This document shows, piece by piece, positions 35,382 to 43,969 of a DNA stretch of 64,000 nt. Source of the stretch: an uncultured Prevotella sp. (lineage in GTDB: Bacteria; Bacteroidota; Bacteroidia; Bacteroidales; Bacteroidaceae). Below the pieces are notes generated by a model. It saw only the letters and a list, made by a program, of their open reading frames with translations, had not been told where the DNA came from and made no database searches. Made by a program: the position numbers and the translations under genes. Location: assembly GCA_934254985.1 (NCBI GenBank), contig CAKQMS010000009.1:18381-82380 (forward strand). The letters run 5' to 3'. Every line of letters begins with the position of its first letter. Positions within the stretch are counted from its first letter, which is position 1.

Positions 35382-36026
35382 ATGTTTTCTTGAATTCTTT
35401 AGAATCTCTCCAGCTTTCGCTTTCTCGCTGTCGAATGTCAATACGTTGTAGATAGCTATGGCATTCTGAGGGTCAACAATGTGAGAAGCCATCATGCTGA
35501 GCACTTTCAACTGCTTATCGCCAAATGTGAATATGCTCATCATGCGAGCAACTTGATTGCATGAGTAGAAGCATCCGAGACTGGCAACCTCAAGTAGGTC
35601 GAACTTGTTGTCGTCGAAGCTCGCGTTCTTCACTTTGTTATACAGCTTGGCAAAGGAAGTTTCGTCGAGACAACAATTGTAATACATCGACGCATTAGGA
35701 TATATTGTATATGGAGGGGTATGGCGCTGATGGTTTGCATCTACTGTATGGTTAGTGTTGACATCTACAACATAATTCGTGTTACAAGCAACAACCCTTC
35801 CGTTTAAATCAAAGCTTACGGTAATCTGTTTTGTATTTTTGATAAACTCCCACTTGTCGCCATAAGCATCAAAGCTCGTTAGCTTTGGCTTGCCCAATAT
35901 GTTAATAACTTCCTGCTTGGTCATTCCACGCTCCACACTCTTTACATCCTTTGCCGATGCAGAAAGGCATACGGCAAACATCAATATGGTTGTGGCAATA
36001 AGTGCCATCCATTCATTCCTTTTCAT
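35376..36026 (-). CDS. Exported protein with BamE/SmpA-like N-terminal and DUF4476 C-terminal domains
   Basis: This 216-residue protein has a signal peptide (residues 1-25, ending SASA). Residues about 28-70 read VERGMTKQEVINILGKPKLTS...DKWEF, the small BamE/SmpA-like fold. A spacer rich in N, H and T follows. Residues about 118-210 (SFAKLYNKVKNASFDDNKFDLLEVA...ARMMSIFTFGDKQLKVLSMMASHIVDPQN) match DUF4476, a helical domain of unknown role. Four cysteines (two in YYNCCLDE and two around LGCFYSC) could form disulfides. It acts in the periplasm or outer membrane; function unknown. Confidence 0.8.
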   Translation of the reverse strand: MKRNEWMALIATTILMFAVCLSASAKDVKSVERGMTKQEVINILGKPKLTSFDAYGDKWEFIKNTKQITVSFDLNGRVVACNTNYVVDVNTNHTVDANHQRHTPPYTIYPNASMYYNCCLDETSFAKLYNKVKNASFDDNKFDLLEVASLGCFYSCNQVARMMSIFTFGDKQLKVLSMMASHIVDPQNAIAIYNVLTFDSEKAKAGEILKNSRKHK

Positions 36027-36158
36027 AAGCTCTGCTATTTATTGAGGGTTATTATTTTTTTCTTTTCAGATTGCAAAATTAGCAAGTATGATTGACAGAA
36101 AAAAGGTATGAATCCCTATAGGTTGATAGGAAATTCCCTAAAAGGAAAATCAATACAT

Positions 36159-37064
36159 TTAGAACAACATCGTTATCAGAGGAATTGTGAGGATGGAACC
36201 TATGGTAGTGATGAAGGTTATCTCGGTGATGAGAGAAGGGTTGCGACCATACTTCATGCAAAACATTGTACCAAAAGAGGCTGCAGGCATGGCTATCACT
36301 ACGGTGTTTATGTTGTTGACAATGTTGCTAACTCCACAAACTTTGAATAGATAATAAACAGATAGCGGTACGACGATGAGACGCAAAAATGATGTTACAT
36401 AAACTTTTGGACTGCCCACTATTTCACGTAGTGGAAGGCGTGCCATAGAAGAACCGATAATCATCAGAGCGGCAGGAACAGTTATGTTGCCCACTATGGT
36501 GATAGGACGAGCTATAATGTTTGGAGTGTGTACGCCACAAGCAACGAGTATGGCGGCAATGAAGGCTGCTATCATCGCTGGCGAGAAAAGCAACTTCGGG
36601 TTTAGACTTTTAAGACTATATTCGCCCTTAACAAGCATTACTCCTGCTGTAAATATGAAGAATGTGTTAGGAGTATTCAAGAGAGCGGCATAGAAAATGG
36701 CTTTTGGACCGAATATGGAAGAGACGATAGGGTAGCCGATGAAGCCTACATTAGCAAACATCAATGTAAAACCTATCATGCCTTGGTCGTCGTGGTTCTT
36801 GCTGATAAAGCGAGGTACCCAAAAACCGAATACGAGCAATAGGATATAGGTGAGAAAGCCTACTCCTAATAGTGGTAGAATAAGACTGCGGTCTGGGAGT
36901 TCTGTTCCCATTACCGATGAGAGTATCAATGCTGGACAAGTGATGTCTATAACTATAGATGATAGTTTTTGGTCGAATTTGTCGCCCATATATCCCAATT
37001 TGCACATGGCATAGCCAAGCACTACGATGATGAAGAGTACCACCATCACTTCTATATTTTCCAT
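36159..37064 (-). CDS. AEC (auxin efflux carrier) family transporter
   Basis: This 301-residue membrane protein has about ten hydrophobic segments in two inverted halves, as in the bile acid/AEC-like fold. Typical pieces are GYAMCKLGYMGDKFDQKLSSIVIDITCPALILSS near the N-terminus, FANVGFIGYPI in the middle and AALMIIGSSMARLP then MPAASFGTMFCMKYGRNP in the second half. Family members carry small organic acids such as malate; the substrate here is not clear. It stands alone, with a TAATTTTG box upstream (complement of 37099-37106). Confidence 0.9.
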   Translation of the reverse strand: MENIEVMVVLFIIVVLGYAMCKLGYMGDKFDQKLSSIVIDITCPALILSSVMGTELPDRSLILPLLGVGFLTYILLLVFGFWVPRFISKNHDDQGMIGFTLMFANVGFIGYPIVSSIFGPKAIFYAALLNTPNTFFIFTAGVMLVKGEYSLKSLNPKLLFSPAMIAAFIAAILVACGVHTPNIIARPITIVGNITVPAALMIIGSSMARLPLREIVGSPKVYVTSFLRLIVVPLSVYYLFKVCGVSNIVNNINTVVIAMPAASFGTMFCMKYGRNPSLITEITFITTIGSILTIPLITMLF

Positions 37065-37325
37065 ATTCTAAATATATTTTGCCATCCTAAACGGTTGGCA
37101 AAATTATATAAAAAAGCTGGAACTACCACCAACTTTTATACATTAAATTCTACGTCTCTATTATTTTCTGCAGCCTTCGCTTTGTGGAGGGAAAGTTGTC
37201 ACCATATATTTTTTGTTATTGATATTTAAAATGTCCGACACTGTCGGATGTATTTGTTGGTGACAGAAAATGGAATACTTAAAACTCCATAATATTGATG
37301 CAATAATTACAATAGGCTAAACACC

Positions 37326-37964
37326 TTAATAATTCGATTTCGTCACGTATTTATACTCTTTCTTTATTTCTGCAAGTTCTTTGTCTGTCATGCGCTGATA
37401 TATCACCAAGCCATAGAAAGGCTTTGTGGTATCGTTCTTAATGGTTGTGTAGCCAAGCTTCTGAATGGTGTAAAGATAGAATTCTTTTCCTTGAAGTGTA
37501 GCGACGTACAGCACTTGCATGTAGCGTTCAGATATGCTTAAATCGGCAGAATAGCGCATGATGTATCCCTTACTGTCGTCATAGCTCCATTCGGTATTTA
37601 TGTAGTTTTTACCAGACACATCGCCATGAAGGAAGCCTATCAAGTTATTGTCTGCCTTAAACCAATAGTCTGTATATCCGCTACCATACACCATATCGCG
37701 ATAGTCTTTTTGTGATAGCTTGCCATTATCCATTATTTTATATATGCCAACAACCTTCCAGCCATAGCCTTTCACTTCATCATTGATAATTTCAGCTCTT
37801 ATTGGTTGTAAACCATCAAGTACGCAACATCCGGCATCGTTGACTATATATTTGCTATTAAATAGATTTTCCTTTATAGGGTCTACTGTGTCATCCGACT
37901 TGTCGCAACTTGTAAATGTACAAGCGCCAGTAATCATCATTAAAAGAAATAAAAGCTGTTTCAT
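37326..37964 (-). CDS. Hypothetical lipoprotein
   Basis: This 212-residue lipoprotein has signal MKQLLFLLMMITGACTFTSC followed by DKSDDTVDPI. The body is beta-rich (VKGYGWKVVGIYKI, YWFKADNNLIGFLHGDVSG, YMQVLYVATLQGKEFYLYTIQKLGY) with a lysine- and glutamate-rich helix at the end (TDKELAEIKKEYKYV). I do not recognise a family. It is a single gene, divergent from the 38170 lipoprotein. The 262-nt gap on its other side holds nothing that I can identify. Confidence 0.7.
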   Translation of the reverse strand: MKQLLFLLMMITGACTFTSCDKSDDTVDPIKENLFNSKYIVNDAGCCVLDGLQPIRAEIINDEVKGYGWKVVGIYKIMDNGKLSQKDYRDMVYGSGYTDYWFKADNNLIGFLHGDVSGKNYINTEWSYDDSKGYIMRYSADLSISERYMQVLYVATLQGKEFYLYTIQKLGYTTIKNDTTKPFYGLVIYQRMTDKELAEIKKEYKYVTKSNY

Positions 37965-38169
37965 AATACGTTTTTTATGTTTGTCATATTATAAACGCAC
38001 AGAATCTTTATATATTGCTTGCTGTCGAATGTTATATTTATAGACGAGAATCACACTAACAATCTTTTTTCTTTTATTTTTTAATCATTATCTATCCTAT
38101 CAGAAATAAAAAATATACCTTTGCGGTGTTTTACAACATATTAACAACTAAATAATACCTAATAAAATA

Positions 38170-39339
38170 ATGAAACACATTTGTTTCACAACCCTTTCAT
38201 TATGCCTGCTCACCGTCGTTATGGAGACATCATGCAGCGACGACCCTGCATTCACAGCACCTAAAGTGTCGCCCGATATCAATGTGCCCATCACTGGCTA
38301 TTGGCAGATAGCCGGTGAAGACATCAATGGCGACGGTGCCATTCAAGGCATTGTAGTGCACAATGACAATACTGTGACAGAATGGATGTATACCAACGTC
38401 ACAGACAATCCTTATAAATTGGGATACAAGACGGGCAAGTGGAGCGTGAACGGCAACCACTATGAGATGCAGCTACCCAAAGGCTACGGTAAATACTACA
38501 ACGTGACCGTGGCTGGAAACGATGACCAAAAGATGTATCTCGCATATAACGGCAAGACATCAGTAGTACCTTTCTACAGACTCACATCGCTACCAGGCGA
38601 TGGCGACAAGATGATAAGCGAACTTGAAGGCATGAAGATGTCGGGATTCAACATGACCGACTTCACTGGCTATTGGGAACAGGACAATGAGTCTGGCAGT
38701 GGATTCTACGTAGACGAAGAAGGCAATATCTCCGACATAACACTGATATGGAGTGGGACTTTTCATCATACCGTGCAGTATCATTCGGCTAAGGTGGAAC
38801 TGGACAACAACAACTGCACAATTCTCTCATTAGGAACCAATTGGAATGTGTATGCCGTGGGTAACAATTCATTGCTTGCCTTTGCCAATGGCGACAATAA
38901 TAATAGTGTGGAACACTTTGTGAAGAAAGGCGTGCCCGAAGAGATGTTGCGGGCTGACGAGATAATGAAGAAACCTGTGCCCGAATACATCTTGGGCAAG
39001 TGGGTAACCACACACTATACTTACATTGTGGATGGCAACTGTATCACGGATATGGACACTCAGAATGACGACAGTTGGAATTCGCTGTTCTACCATACTC
39101 TCGCTTTTATGGATAACCATAAAACGTACAAATGGGACAGATTTGGAACTGTTGTCTCTGACCAATGGTTCACAATGGACGGTGAAAACATAACTAAATC
39201 CGGAGACATCAATGCACTCATTATACCCGAATGTCTTTATACAGAAACCTGGACCGTCAGCGACAAGACAGAAGACAAAATGAAGCTCACCTGTAAACAG
39301 TGTAATACAACTGAAATATATACTTACAAAAGAAAATGA
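38170..39339 (+). CDS. Lipoprotein with three lipocalin-like modules
   Basis: This 389-residue protein has a hydrophobic leader with cysteine near residue 22 (VVMETSC-SDDPAF), so it is probably a lipoprotein. Three modules of about 100-120 residues each open with a G-Y-W or G-K-W motif: ITGYWQIAGEDING, FTGYWEQDNESG and ILGKWVTTHYTY. They are followed by strands, as in lipocalin-like domains. It may bind a small hydrophobic molecule at the surface; this is inference from pattern only. A TACCTTTG box at 38116-38123 is the likely -7 element. The next gene overlaps its stop by 4 nt, so the two are cotranscribed. Confidence 0.7.
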   Translation: MKHICFTTLSLCLLTVVMETSCSDDPAFTAPKVSPDINVPITGYWQIAGEDINGDGAIQGIVVHNDNTVTEWMYTNVTDNPYKLGYKTGKWSVNGNHYEMQLPKGYGKYYNVTVAGNDDQKMYLAYNGKTSVVPFYRLTSLPGDGDKMISELEGMKMSGFNMTDFTGYWEQDNESGSGFYVDEEGNISDITLIWSGTFHHTVQYHSAKVELDNNNCTILSLGTNWNVYAVGNNSLLAFANGDNNNSVEHFVKKGVPEEMLRADEIMKKPVPEYILGKWVTTHYTYIVDGNCITDMDTQNDDSWNSLFYHTLAFMDNHKTYKWDRFGTVVSDQWFTMDGENITKSGDINALIIPECLYTETWTVSDKTEDKMKLTCKQCNTTEIYTYKRK

Positions 39340-40052
39340 ACACTATAAAAAATATCATATCTGCCGTTGTCATATCGCTGCTGCCTATGTGGGCTTCGGC
39401 TCAGAACGAAGGTCACCGTGTGTCAATCATTCCACATGCAGGTGTAACCATATCCAAGATGGACGGCTCGGCACTAACGGCATCGAAGGAGTGGAAAGCA
39501 GGATATACGTTTGGAGCAAGTGTAGAGATACCTTTGTCGCAGTATTATTCGTTGACGACAGGAGCTGACTTCAGTCTTATTGGCACCGGATTCAAGGAGC
39601 AGAAAGAGAAATACGCATCTGTCAATGAAAAGCTTGACGTGACTTACATATCCGTGCCTCTACAACTAAAGTCTTACTTCTCGGATGTGAAAGGACTGGC
39701 TACCCATATAGGTGTGCAGGTAGGCTTGCTCGTCTCGGCAAAGGACAAGATTACCATAAATAGCATTCGCACCATGAACCTTGGCGACGGCACATCATCT
39801 ATGTATCTATGGGAATCGTACAAAGAGAAGAAATCGGAGAGTGTGAGCAGCAACTTTCGTAACATCGTGATAGGCATTCCCTTTGGTCTGAGTTATGAGT
39901 GGCGACATATCACCCTTGCTGCTTCATATTGCTTCGAAGTGAGGAAGGCCATAAATCTGAAGTCAAACGCCCCAAGGGTCACCATGGTCGACTCACCTGT
40001 GGTACGCAACCATGCTGTGTATATTACAGCGGGATACAAGTTTACGCTGTAG
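39336..40052 (+). CDS. Outer membrane beta-barrel (porin/PorT-like) protein
   Basis: This 238-residue protein has a signal peptide (ending WASAQ, about residue 22), then GHRVSIIPHAGVTISKMDGSA. Alternating strands suit an eight-stranded barrel: YTFGASVEIPLSQYYSLTTGADFSLIGTGF, VTYISVPLQLKSYF, ATHIGVQVGLLVSAKD and AVYITAGYKFTL with a final leucine. This is the usual PorT-like/OMP_b-brl_2 arrangement. Its ATG overlaps the stop of the lipocalin-like lipoprotein gene (ATGA), so the pair likely works as one unit at the outer membrane. Confidence 0.85.
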   Translation: MNTIKNIISAVVISLLPMWASAQNEGHRVSIIPHAGVTISKMDGSALTASKEWKAGYTFGASVEIPLSQYYSLTTGADFSLIGTGFKEQKEKYASVNEKLDVTYISVPLQLKSYFSDVKGLATHIGVQVGLLVSAKDKITINSIRTMNLGDGTSSMYLWESYKEKKSESVSSNFRNIVIGIPFGLSYEWRHITLAASYCFEVRKAINLKSNAPRVTMVDSPVVRNHAVYITAGYKFTL

Positions 40053-40150
40053 AAGAAAGACTATAATGCAGAGTCAGATGATGCACCTATGGTAGAGATT
40101 GCGATTCTTTGTGACTATTCCCCATGAAATATCCACTGATCTGGTAACAT

Positions 40151-40170
40151 TTTTTATGGTACCATAAAAA
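40151..40170. promoter_or_regulatory. Perfect 20-bp palindrome upstream of the metal-linked operon, candidate operator
   Basis: Bases 40151-40170 read the same on both strands, with half-site TTTTTATGGT and centre GGTACC. It lies about 48 bp upstream of a TAACTTTG box at 40218-40225 and about 90 bp upstream of the AraC-HMA ATG. AraC-type or other dimeric metal regulators often bind such dyads; which protein binds is not known. Confidence 0.5.
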
Positions 40171-40258
40171 TGTAAGCATTCTCCTTAATTTTATATAAAT
40201 AATTTGTTGAAAATCTATAACTTTGCACCGTAATCAAAGAAGATAAATATATACGCCG

Positions 40259-40813
40259 ATGAAGCTATTGATAAAGAACATGGTTTGTCCGCGCTGCATC
40301 TCTGCGGTGAAGGATATTCTTGAGTCGGAAGGTCTGACGGTGAATTCAATAAGTTTGGGCGATGCAGAGATAGAGGGAGAACTTACTGACGAACAACGTC
40401 TTTCTCTTGCAAGGAAGTTGCACGACATAGGCTTTGAGTTGCTTGACGACCCACGCTCGCTGTTGGTGGAAAAGATACGCATTGCCGTGCTGCAATGGGT
40501 AAGAATGCCTGTGGAGCGTCCTAAACTGTCCGATTATTTGTCGCGCAATCTCAACAAAGATTATAGCACCATGAGTAAGCTTTTCTCAGAAGTGCGAGGC
40601 ATTACCATTGAGCGGTTCTCAATTCTGCATCGCATAGAATATGTCAAGGAACTACTATGCTATAGTCAGCTTTCCACAAGTGAGATAGCATATAGACTTG
40701 GTTATAGCTCACCGGCACATCTCTCATCGCAGTTTAAGCAAGTCACGGGTATGACTCCAAAGGAATTTCGTGAACTTGAGAAACCTGGCAGAACACCCTT
40801 GGATGCATTGTAA
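40259..40813 (+). CDS. AraC-type regulator with N-terminal HMA-like metal-binding domain
   Basis: This 184-residue cytoplasmic protein has two parts. Residues 1-65 (MKLLIKNMVCPRCISAVKDILESEGLTVNSI...EIEGELT...IGFELLDD) have the ferredoxin-like fold and MxCxxC site of heavy-metal-associated domains. Residues about 80-180 are an AraC double helix-turn-helix (LSDYLSRNLNKDYSTMSKLFSEVRG, IAYRLGYSSPAHLSSQFKQVTGMTPKEF). It is much shorter than usual AraC proteins, since the metal domain replaces the sugar-type domain. It would sense copper or a similar soft metal and control the operon that follows, starting 33 nt downstream. Confidence 0.88.
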   Translation: MKLLIKNMVCPRCISAVKDILESEGLTVNSISLGDAEIEGELTDEQRLSLARKLHDIGFELLDDPRSLLVEKIRIAVLQWVRMPVERPKLSDYLSRNLNKDYSTMSKLFSEVRGITIERFSILHRIEYVKELLCYSQLSTSEIAYRLGYSSPAHLSSQFKQVTGMTPKEFRELEKPGRTPLDAL

Positions 40814-40846
40814 TAAGGTTAAAAGATTGTTATAAAGGTTAAGTAC

Positions 40847-42832
40847 ATGAGAAAATTATTGATAGGTTTATTAGGATATACGTTTGTGTCACAGCAGATG
40901 GTTGCGCAGACAGATAGCATAGCCAGTACACACGAATTGAAGAATGTGGTTGTAAGAGCCACTAATGGTATTAAGTTGAAATACCGTGTTGACAATGCCG
41001 AGATAATAGGGCAAGGTCAACTGGTACGTGCTGCTTGCTGTAACCTTGGTGAGTCGTTTACTACCAATCCTTCGGTCGACGTGAGCTACAGCGACGCTGC
41101 CACTGGCGCAAAGCAGATAAAGCTGCTTGGACTTAGTGGCACCTATGTGCAGATGCTCACGGAGAATATCCCAAATCTGCGTGGCGCATCCTTGCCTTAT
41201 AGCCTCGGCTATGTGCCTGGACCTTGGATGCAGTCGATACAGGTGAGCAAAGGAGCGTCGAGTGTGAAAAACGGATATGAGAGCACTACGGGTCAGATAA
41301 ACATAGAATTTCTTAAGCCACAAGGCACTGATGGTGTGCGTGCTAATGTATATCAGGATAGCGAGTTGAAGACGGAGGTAAACCTTGACGGAAGCATACA
41401 TCTCAACGACCGTCTTTCTACAGCAACCCTTCTTCACTTCGAGAACCGACAGATGGATCATGATGGCAATGGCGACGGCTTTATGGATATGCCCAAGTTG
41501 CGACAGTATAACTTGATGCACAGATGGGCATATGTGTCGCCACGATGGATTAGTCAGTTGATGTTGCGTGGCTTGCATGATGAGCGCGAAGGCGGGCAAA
41601 GTCGTAAGCACGCTAATGCTGCTTCATCGGAACTTCTCTATTCTACATCAGTAAAGACCAACCGCTATGAGATGCAATGGAAAAACGGTTTTACGCTGAA
41701 TGCCGACCATAACACGTCAATAGCCTTGATGCTGCATGGCTCATGGCATGATGCCGACAATATGTTTGGAACTACCCAATATGATGTCACTCAGAAGAAT
41801 GGTTATGCCCAATTGATGTTTGAGACAGATATTACGGAAAATAATAATATTAGTTTAGGTGCGTCGCTCAACCACGATTACTATGACGAACGCTTCAATC
41901 CATTGGGAACATTGCCTACAGCTGAAAGCAAGGTGACAAAGGAAACCACTCCAGGTCTCTACGCTCAGTACACGTATAAGTTGGGCGAAAGGCTTACTGT
42001 AATGCCTGGTGTGCGTTGGGATTATTCCAATCTTTACGGCAGTTTCTTCACGCCACGTCTGCACATCAAGTATTCTCCATCCAATATGGTCACGCTACGC
42101 ACTTCGATAGGCAAGGGCTATCGTTCGCCTCATGCTTTGGCTGAGAATGTGTCGCTATTGGCAAGCGGCAGACAGATTATCATCGATTCTGACCTTAAGC
42201 AGGAGGAAGCATGGAACATGGGAACTTCTTTAGCATTCAACATTCCTCTATTTGGCAAGAATCTGGAGCTGAATGCGGAGTATTACTACACCGACTTCAA
42301 GCATCAGATGGTAATGAACTTCGACGGAGCCAAAGGCGCTCACACACTCTCGTTTGAGAATCTCGACGGCAAGAGCTATAGCCACACTTTCCAAGTGGAT
42401 GCCACATACGCTTTGTTTAGTGGCATGTCTGCCACAGTAGCCTTCCGTCTGAACGATGTTAAGTGTACTTATGATGGCGAGCTTCGCCAGAAGCCTCTCA
42501 CATCCCACTATAAAGGTTTGCTCACTCTCTCGTATAAGACGCCACTCGAACTTTGGCAGTTTGATGTTACTGGTCAACTGAATGGTGGTGGCGAGCTTTA
42601 CGACCAAAGCCGCTATCCTGCCTATTTTCAGCTGCAGGCACAAGTTACACGAGAGTTCCACAACTTTAGTCTTTACTTAGGTGGCGAGAACCTCACCAAC
42701 TATAAGATAGACAATCCCGTGCTCCACTCCCATCATCCATGGAGCACGGCCTTCGATGCCACTCAGGTGTGGGGACCCGTCACTGGAGCGATGGCTTACG
42801 TAGGCATTAGATTCAAATTAGAGAAGTTATAA
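40847..42832 (+). CDS. TonB-dependent receptor, probably metal related
   Basis: This 661-residue outer membrane receptor has a signal peptide (residues 1-20, ending MVAQ) and a short N-terminus without the carboxypeptidase-like module. Its plug is ELKNVVVRATNGIK, QIKLLGLSGTYVQMLTENIPNLRGASL and IQVSKGASSVKNGYESTTGQINIEFLKP. The barrel ends in MAYVGIRFKLEKL. A CC pair lies in the plug (RAACCNLGESF), and histidines and methionines occur in the loops (for example NRQMDHDGNGDGFMDMPKL). It lies between two HMA-type genes, and I infer uptake or handling of a metal or metal complex, copper being the leading guess. Confidence 0.88.
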   Translation: MRKLLIGLLGYTFVSQQMVAQTDSIASTHELKNVVVRATNGIKLKYRVDNAEIIGQGQLVRAACCNLGESFTTNPSVDVSYSDAATGAKQIKLLGLSGTYVQMLTENIPNLRGASLPYSLGYVPGPWMQSIQVSKGASSVKNGYESTTGQINIEFLKPQGTDGVRANVYQDSELKTEVNLDGSIHLNDRLSTATLLHFENRQMDHDGNGDGFMDMPKLRQYNLMHRWAYVSPRWISQLMLRGLHDEREGGQSRKHANAASSELLYSTSVKTNRYEMQWKNGFTLNADHNTSIALMLHGSWHDADNMFGTTQYDVTQKNGYAQLMFETDITENNNISLGASLNHDYYDERFNPLGTLPTAESKVTKETTPGLYAQYTYKLGERLTVMPGVRWDYSNLYGSFFTPRLHIKYSPSNMVTLRTSIGKGYRSPHALAENVSLLASGRQIIIDSDLKQEEAWNMGTSLAFNIPLFGKNLELNAEYYYTDFKHQMVMNFDGAKGAHTLSFENLDGKSYSHTFQVDATYALFSGMSATVAFRLNDVKCTYDGELRQKPLTSHYKGLLTLSYKTPLELWQFDVTGQLNGGGELYDQSRYPAYFQLQAQVTREFHNFSLYLGGENLTNYKIDNPVLHSHHPWSTAFDATQVWGPVTGAMAYVGIRFKLEKL

Positions 42833-42859
42833 AACATACATTATTAATATAAGGATAAT

Positions 42860-43141
42860 ATGAAGAAGAATTTTTTAGTAGCATTTATGCTTGTAGTTGC
42901 CGGCAACACTTTTGCCAAGACATCAGCCGACACATTGGTAGTAACCACTCAGCCGCAGATGCACTGCCAGAACTGTGAGAAGAAAATCAAGAGCAACATT
43001 CGCTTCGTAAAGGGTACAAAGAAAATAGACACATCTGTAGAAGACCAGAAGGTTACTATTGTCTACGACTGCAAGAAAGCCAAATACGATGACTATGTTG
43101 AGGCTTTCAAGAAAATAGGATATGATATAAAGAAGAAGTAG
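42860..43141 (+). CDS. Exported heavy-metal-associated (HMA) domain protein
   Basis: This 93-residue protein has a signal peptide (residues 1-19, ending FAKTSA). A single HMA domain follows with MHCQNCEKKI (about residues 34-43), then VKGTKKIDTSVEDQKVTIVYDCKKAKYDDYVEAFKKIGYDI, the usual beta-alpha-beta-beta-alpha-beta order. It would bind a soft metal ion such as Cu(I) or a similar ion in the periplasm. It starts 27 nt after the receptor stop and is followed by a terminator, which closes the three-gene operon. The CxxC site parallels that of the regulator, as though one senses inside and the other binds outside. Confidence 0.92.
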   Translation: MKKNFLVAFMLVVAGNTFAKTSADTLVVTTQPQMHCQNCEKKIKSNIRFVKGTKKIDTSVEDQKVTIVYDCKKAKYDDYVEAFKKIGYDIKKK

Positions 43142-43158
43142 CTTATAGTAAGAAATGA

Positions 43159-43206
43159 AAATCGGTCATTAGAAAATGATAAGAAGCATTTTCTAATGAC
43201 CGATTT
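43159..43206. terminator. Terminator closing the metal-linked operon
   Basis: Bases 43159-43178 pair perfectly with 43187-43206 over 20 bp (AAATCGGTCATTAG...), followed by a short T-rich stretch. It also serves the minus-strand small gene just downstream. Confidence 0.85.
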
Positions 43207-43211
43207 GGGTA

Positions 43212-43406
43212 TCAGTAAGCTGGTACTGGCAATGCAACTAAACGGCTTTGTTTGTTTATCTTATAGCTCTTCTTGTTGCCCTTATTTCCGCTTAGGCTAA
43301 CAACGTAAATGCCATGCGCATGTAGAAGCGATTTCAACTCTTCGTTTTCTTGAAGAAGAGCCTCATTCTGCAGGAGAAGATGGTTGTATTTCTCTTGAAT
43401 GTCTTC
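43212..43406 (-). CDS. Small coiled-coil protein fused to a sorting-tail fragment (possible remnant)
   Basis: From the ATG at 43406 this encodes about 64 residues; an upstream ATG at 43439 adds 11. The first half is a helical coiled coil (MEDIQEKYNHLLLQNEALL, QENEELKSLLHA), like leader pieces of some transposases. It then switches to HGIYVVSLSGNKGNKKSYKI, the last strand of a sorting tail. The same tail ends the Omp28 paralogue at 60660-62471. The 103 bp at 43214-43316 align without gaps to 60626-60728 at about 89 percent, past the point where the other gene has its stop codon. There is no signal peptide, so it cannot be a normal cargo. It is a chimera or decayed fragment. Confidence 0.5.
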   Translation of the reverse strand, partial: EDIQEKYNHLLLQNEALLQENEELKSLLHAHGIYVVSLSGNKGNKKSYKINKQSRLVALPVPAY

Positions 43407-43606
43407 CATAATAAGAGTCTGTTTTGATGGTTTACACACGGAAACCTCACGGAATTTTCTATTCCTTACAAGCTCTCACTGTATAATAATAAATTCAGAT
43501 AATCAGGTACTTACGTTATGGGTGCTTCCTCTATTGCAAGTAAAAACCGCGTGTAAAACCTTGTAAGCGCTTGTAAATTTTAGCCATTTACAAGCGCCCA
43601 AGTTGA

Positions 43607-43969
43607 TTTATTGCCAGCTATAGTGGTGTTGCTAATCTTTCCTTCCTTTCTAAGTTTGCGCAAGAGATTCCTCAGAATAGTCTGGATGTCATCGACAAGA
43701 ATATAGCCTTGAATGCCGACATTGAGAAACTGACAGATGACAGAACGAAACTCATTGGCGATGAGTCCAAACTTCTTGAAGACCACCGAAAGGAGAATAA
43801 AGAAATTCTCTCTCGCCATTTCTATGATATGTCTAATATGATGTCAAGGAATGAAGGCGTGTGGCTGTCGAATGGTTGGGTTAAGACTTTGCTTTCGATA
43901 TTCTTGCCGTGTTTTCTTTATACAGTCATTTCGATTGTCTATTTTGTTGCATCATACATAGACAAATAA
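43607..43969 (+). pseudogene. Open fragment with coiled coil and C-terminal membrane segment (remnant)
   Basis: The frame is open from 43607 to the stop at 43969 but has no ATG at its start; a TTG at 43709 is the first possible start. The readable part is a charged helical stretch (IEKLTDDRTKLIGDESKLLEDHRKEN) followed by WLSNGWVKTLLSIFLPCFLYTVISIVYFVASYIDK, one long hydrophobic segment. It looks like the tail of a membrane protein that has lost its front. I do not recognise the family. The stretch 43440-43606 contains a dyad (GCGCTTGTAAAT/ATTTACAAGCGC at 43568-43599) and no gene. Confidence 0.4.

Noticed and set aside
40889..41611. Minus-strand open frame of 240 codons inside the TonB receptor gene
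   Set aside because: It is antisense to a well-supported gene and has no signal peptide or domain.
43360..43439. Start of an insertion-sequence gene (coiled-coil leader like a transposase)
   Set aside because: Only about 30 residues resemble such a leader; there is no transposase body or clear terminal repeats.
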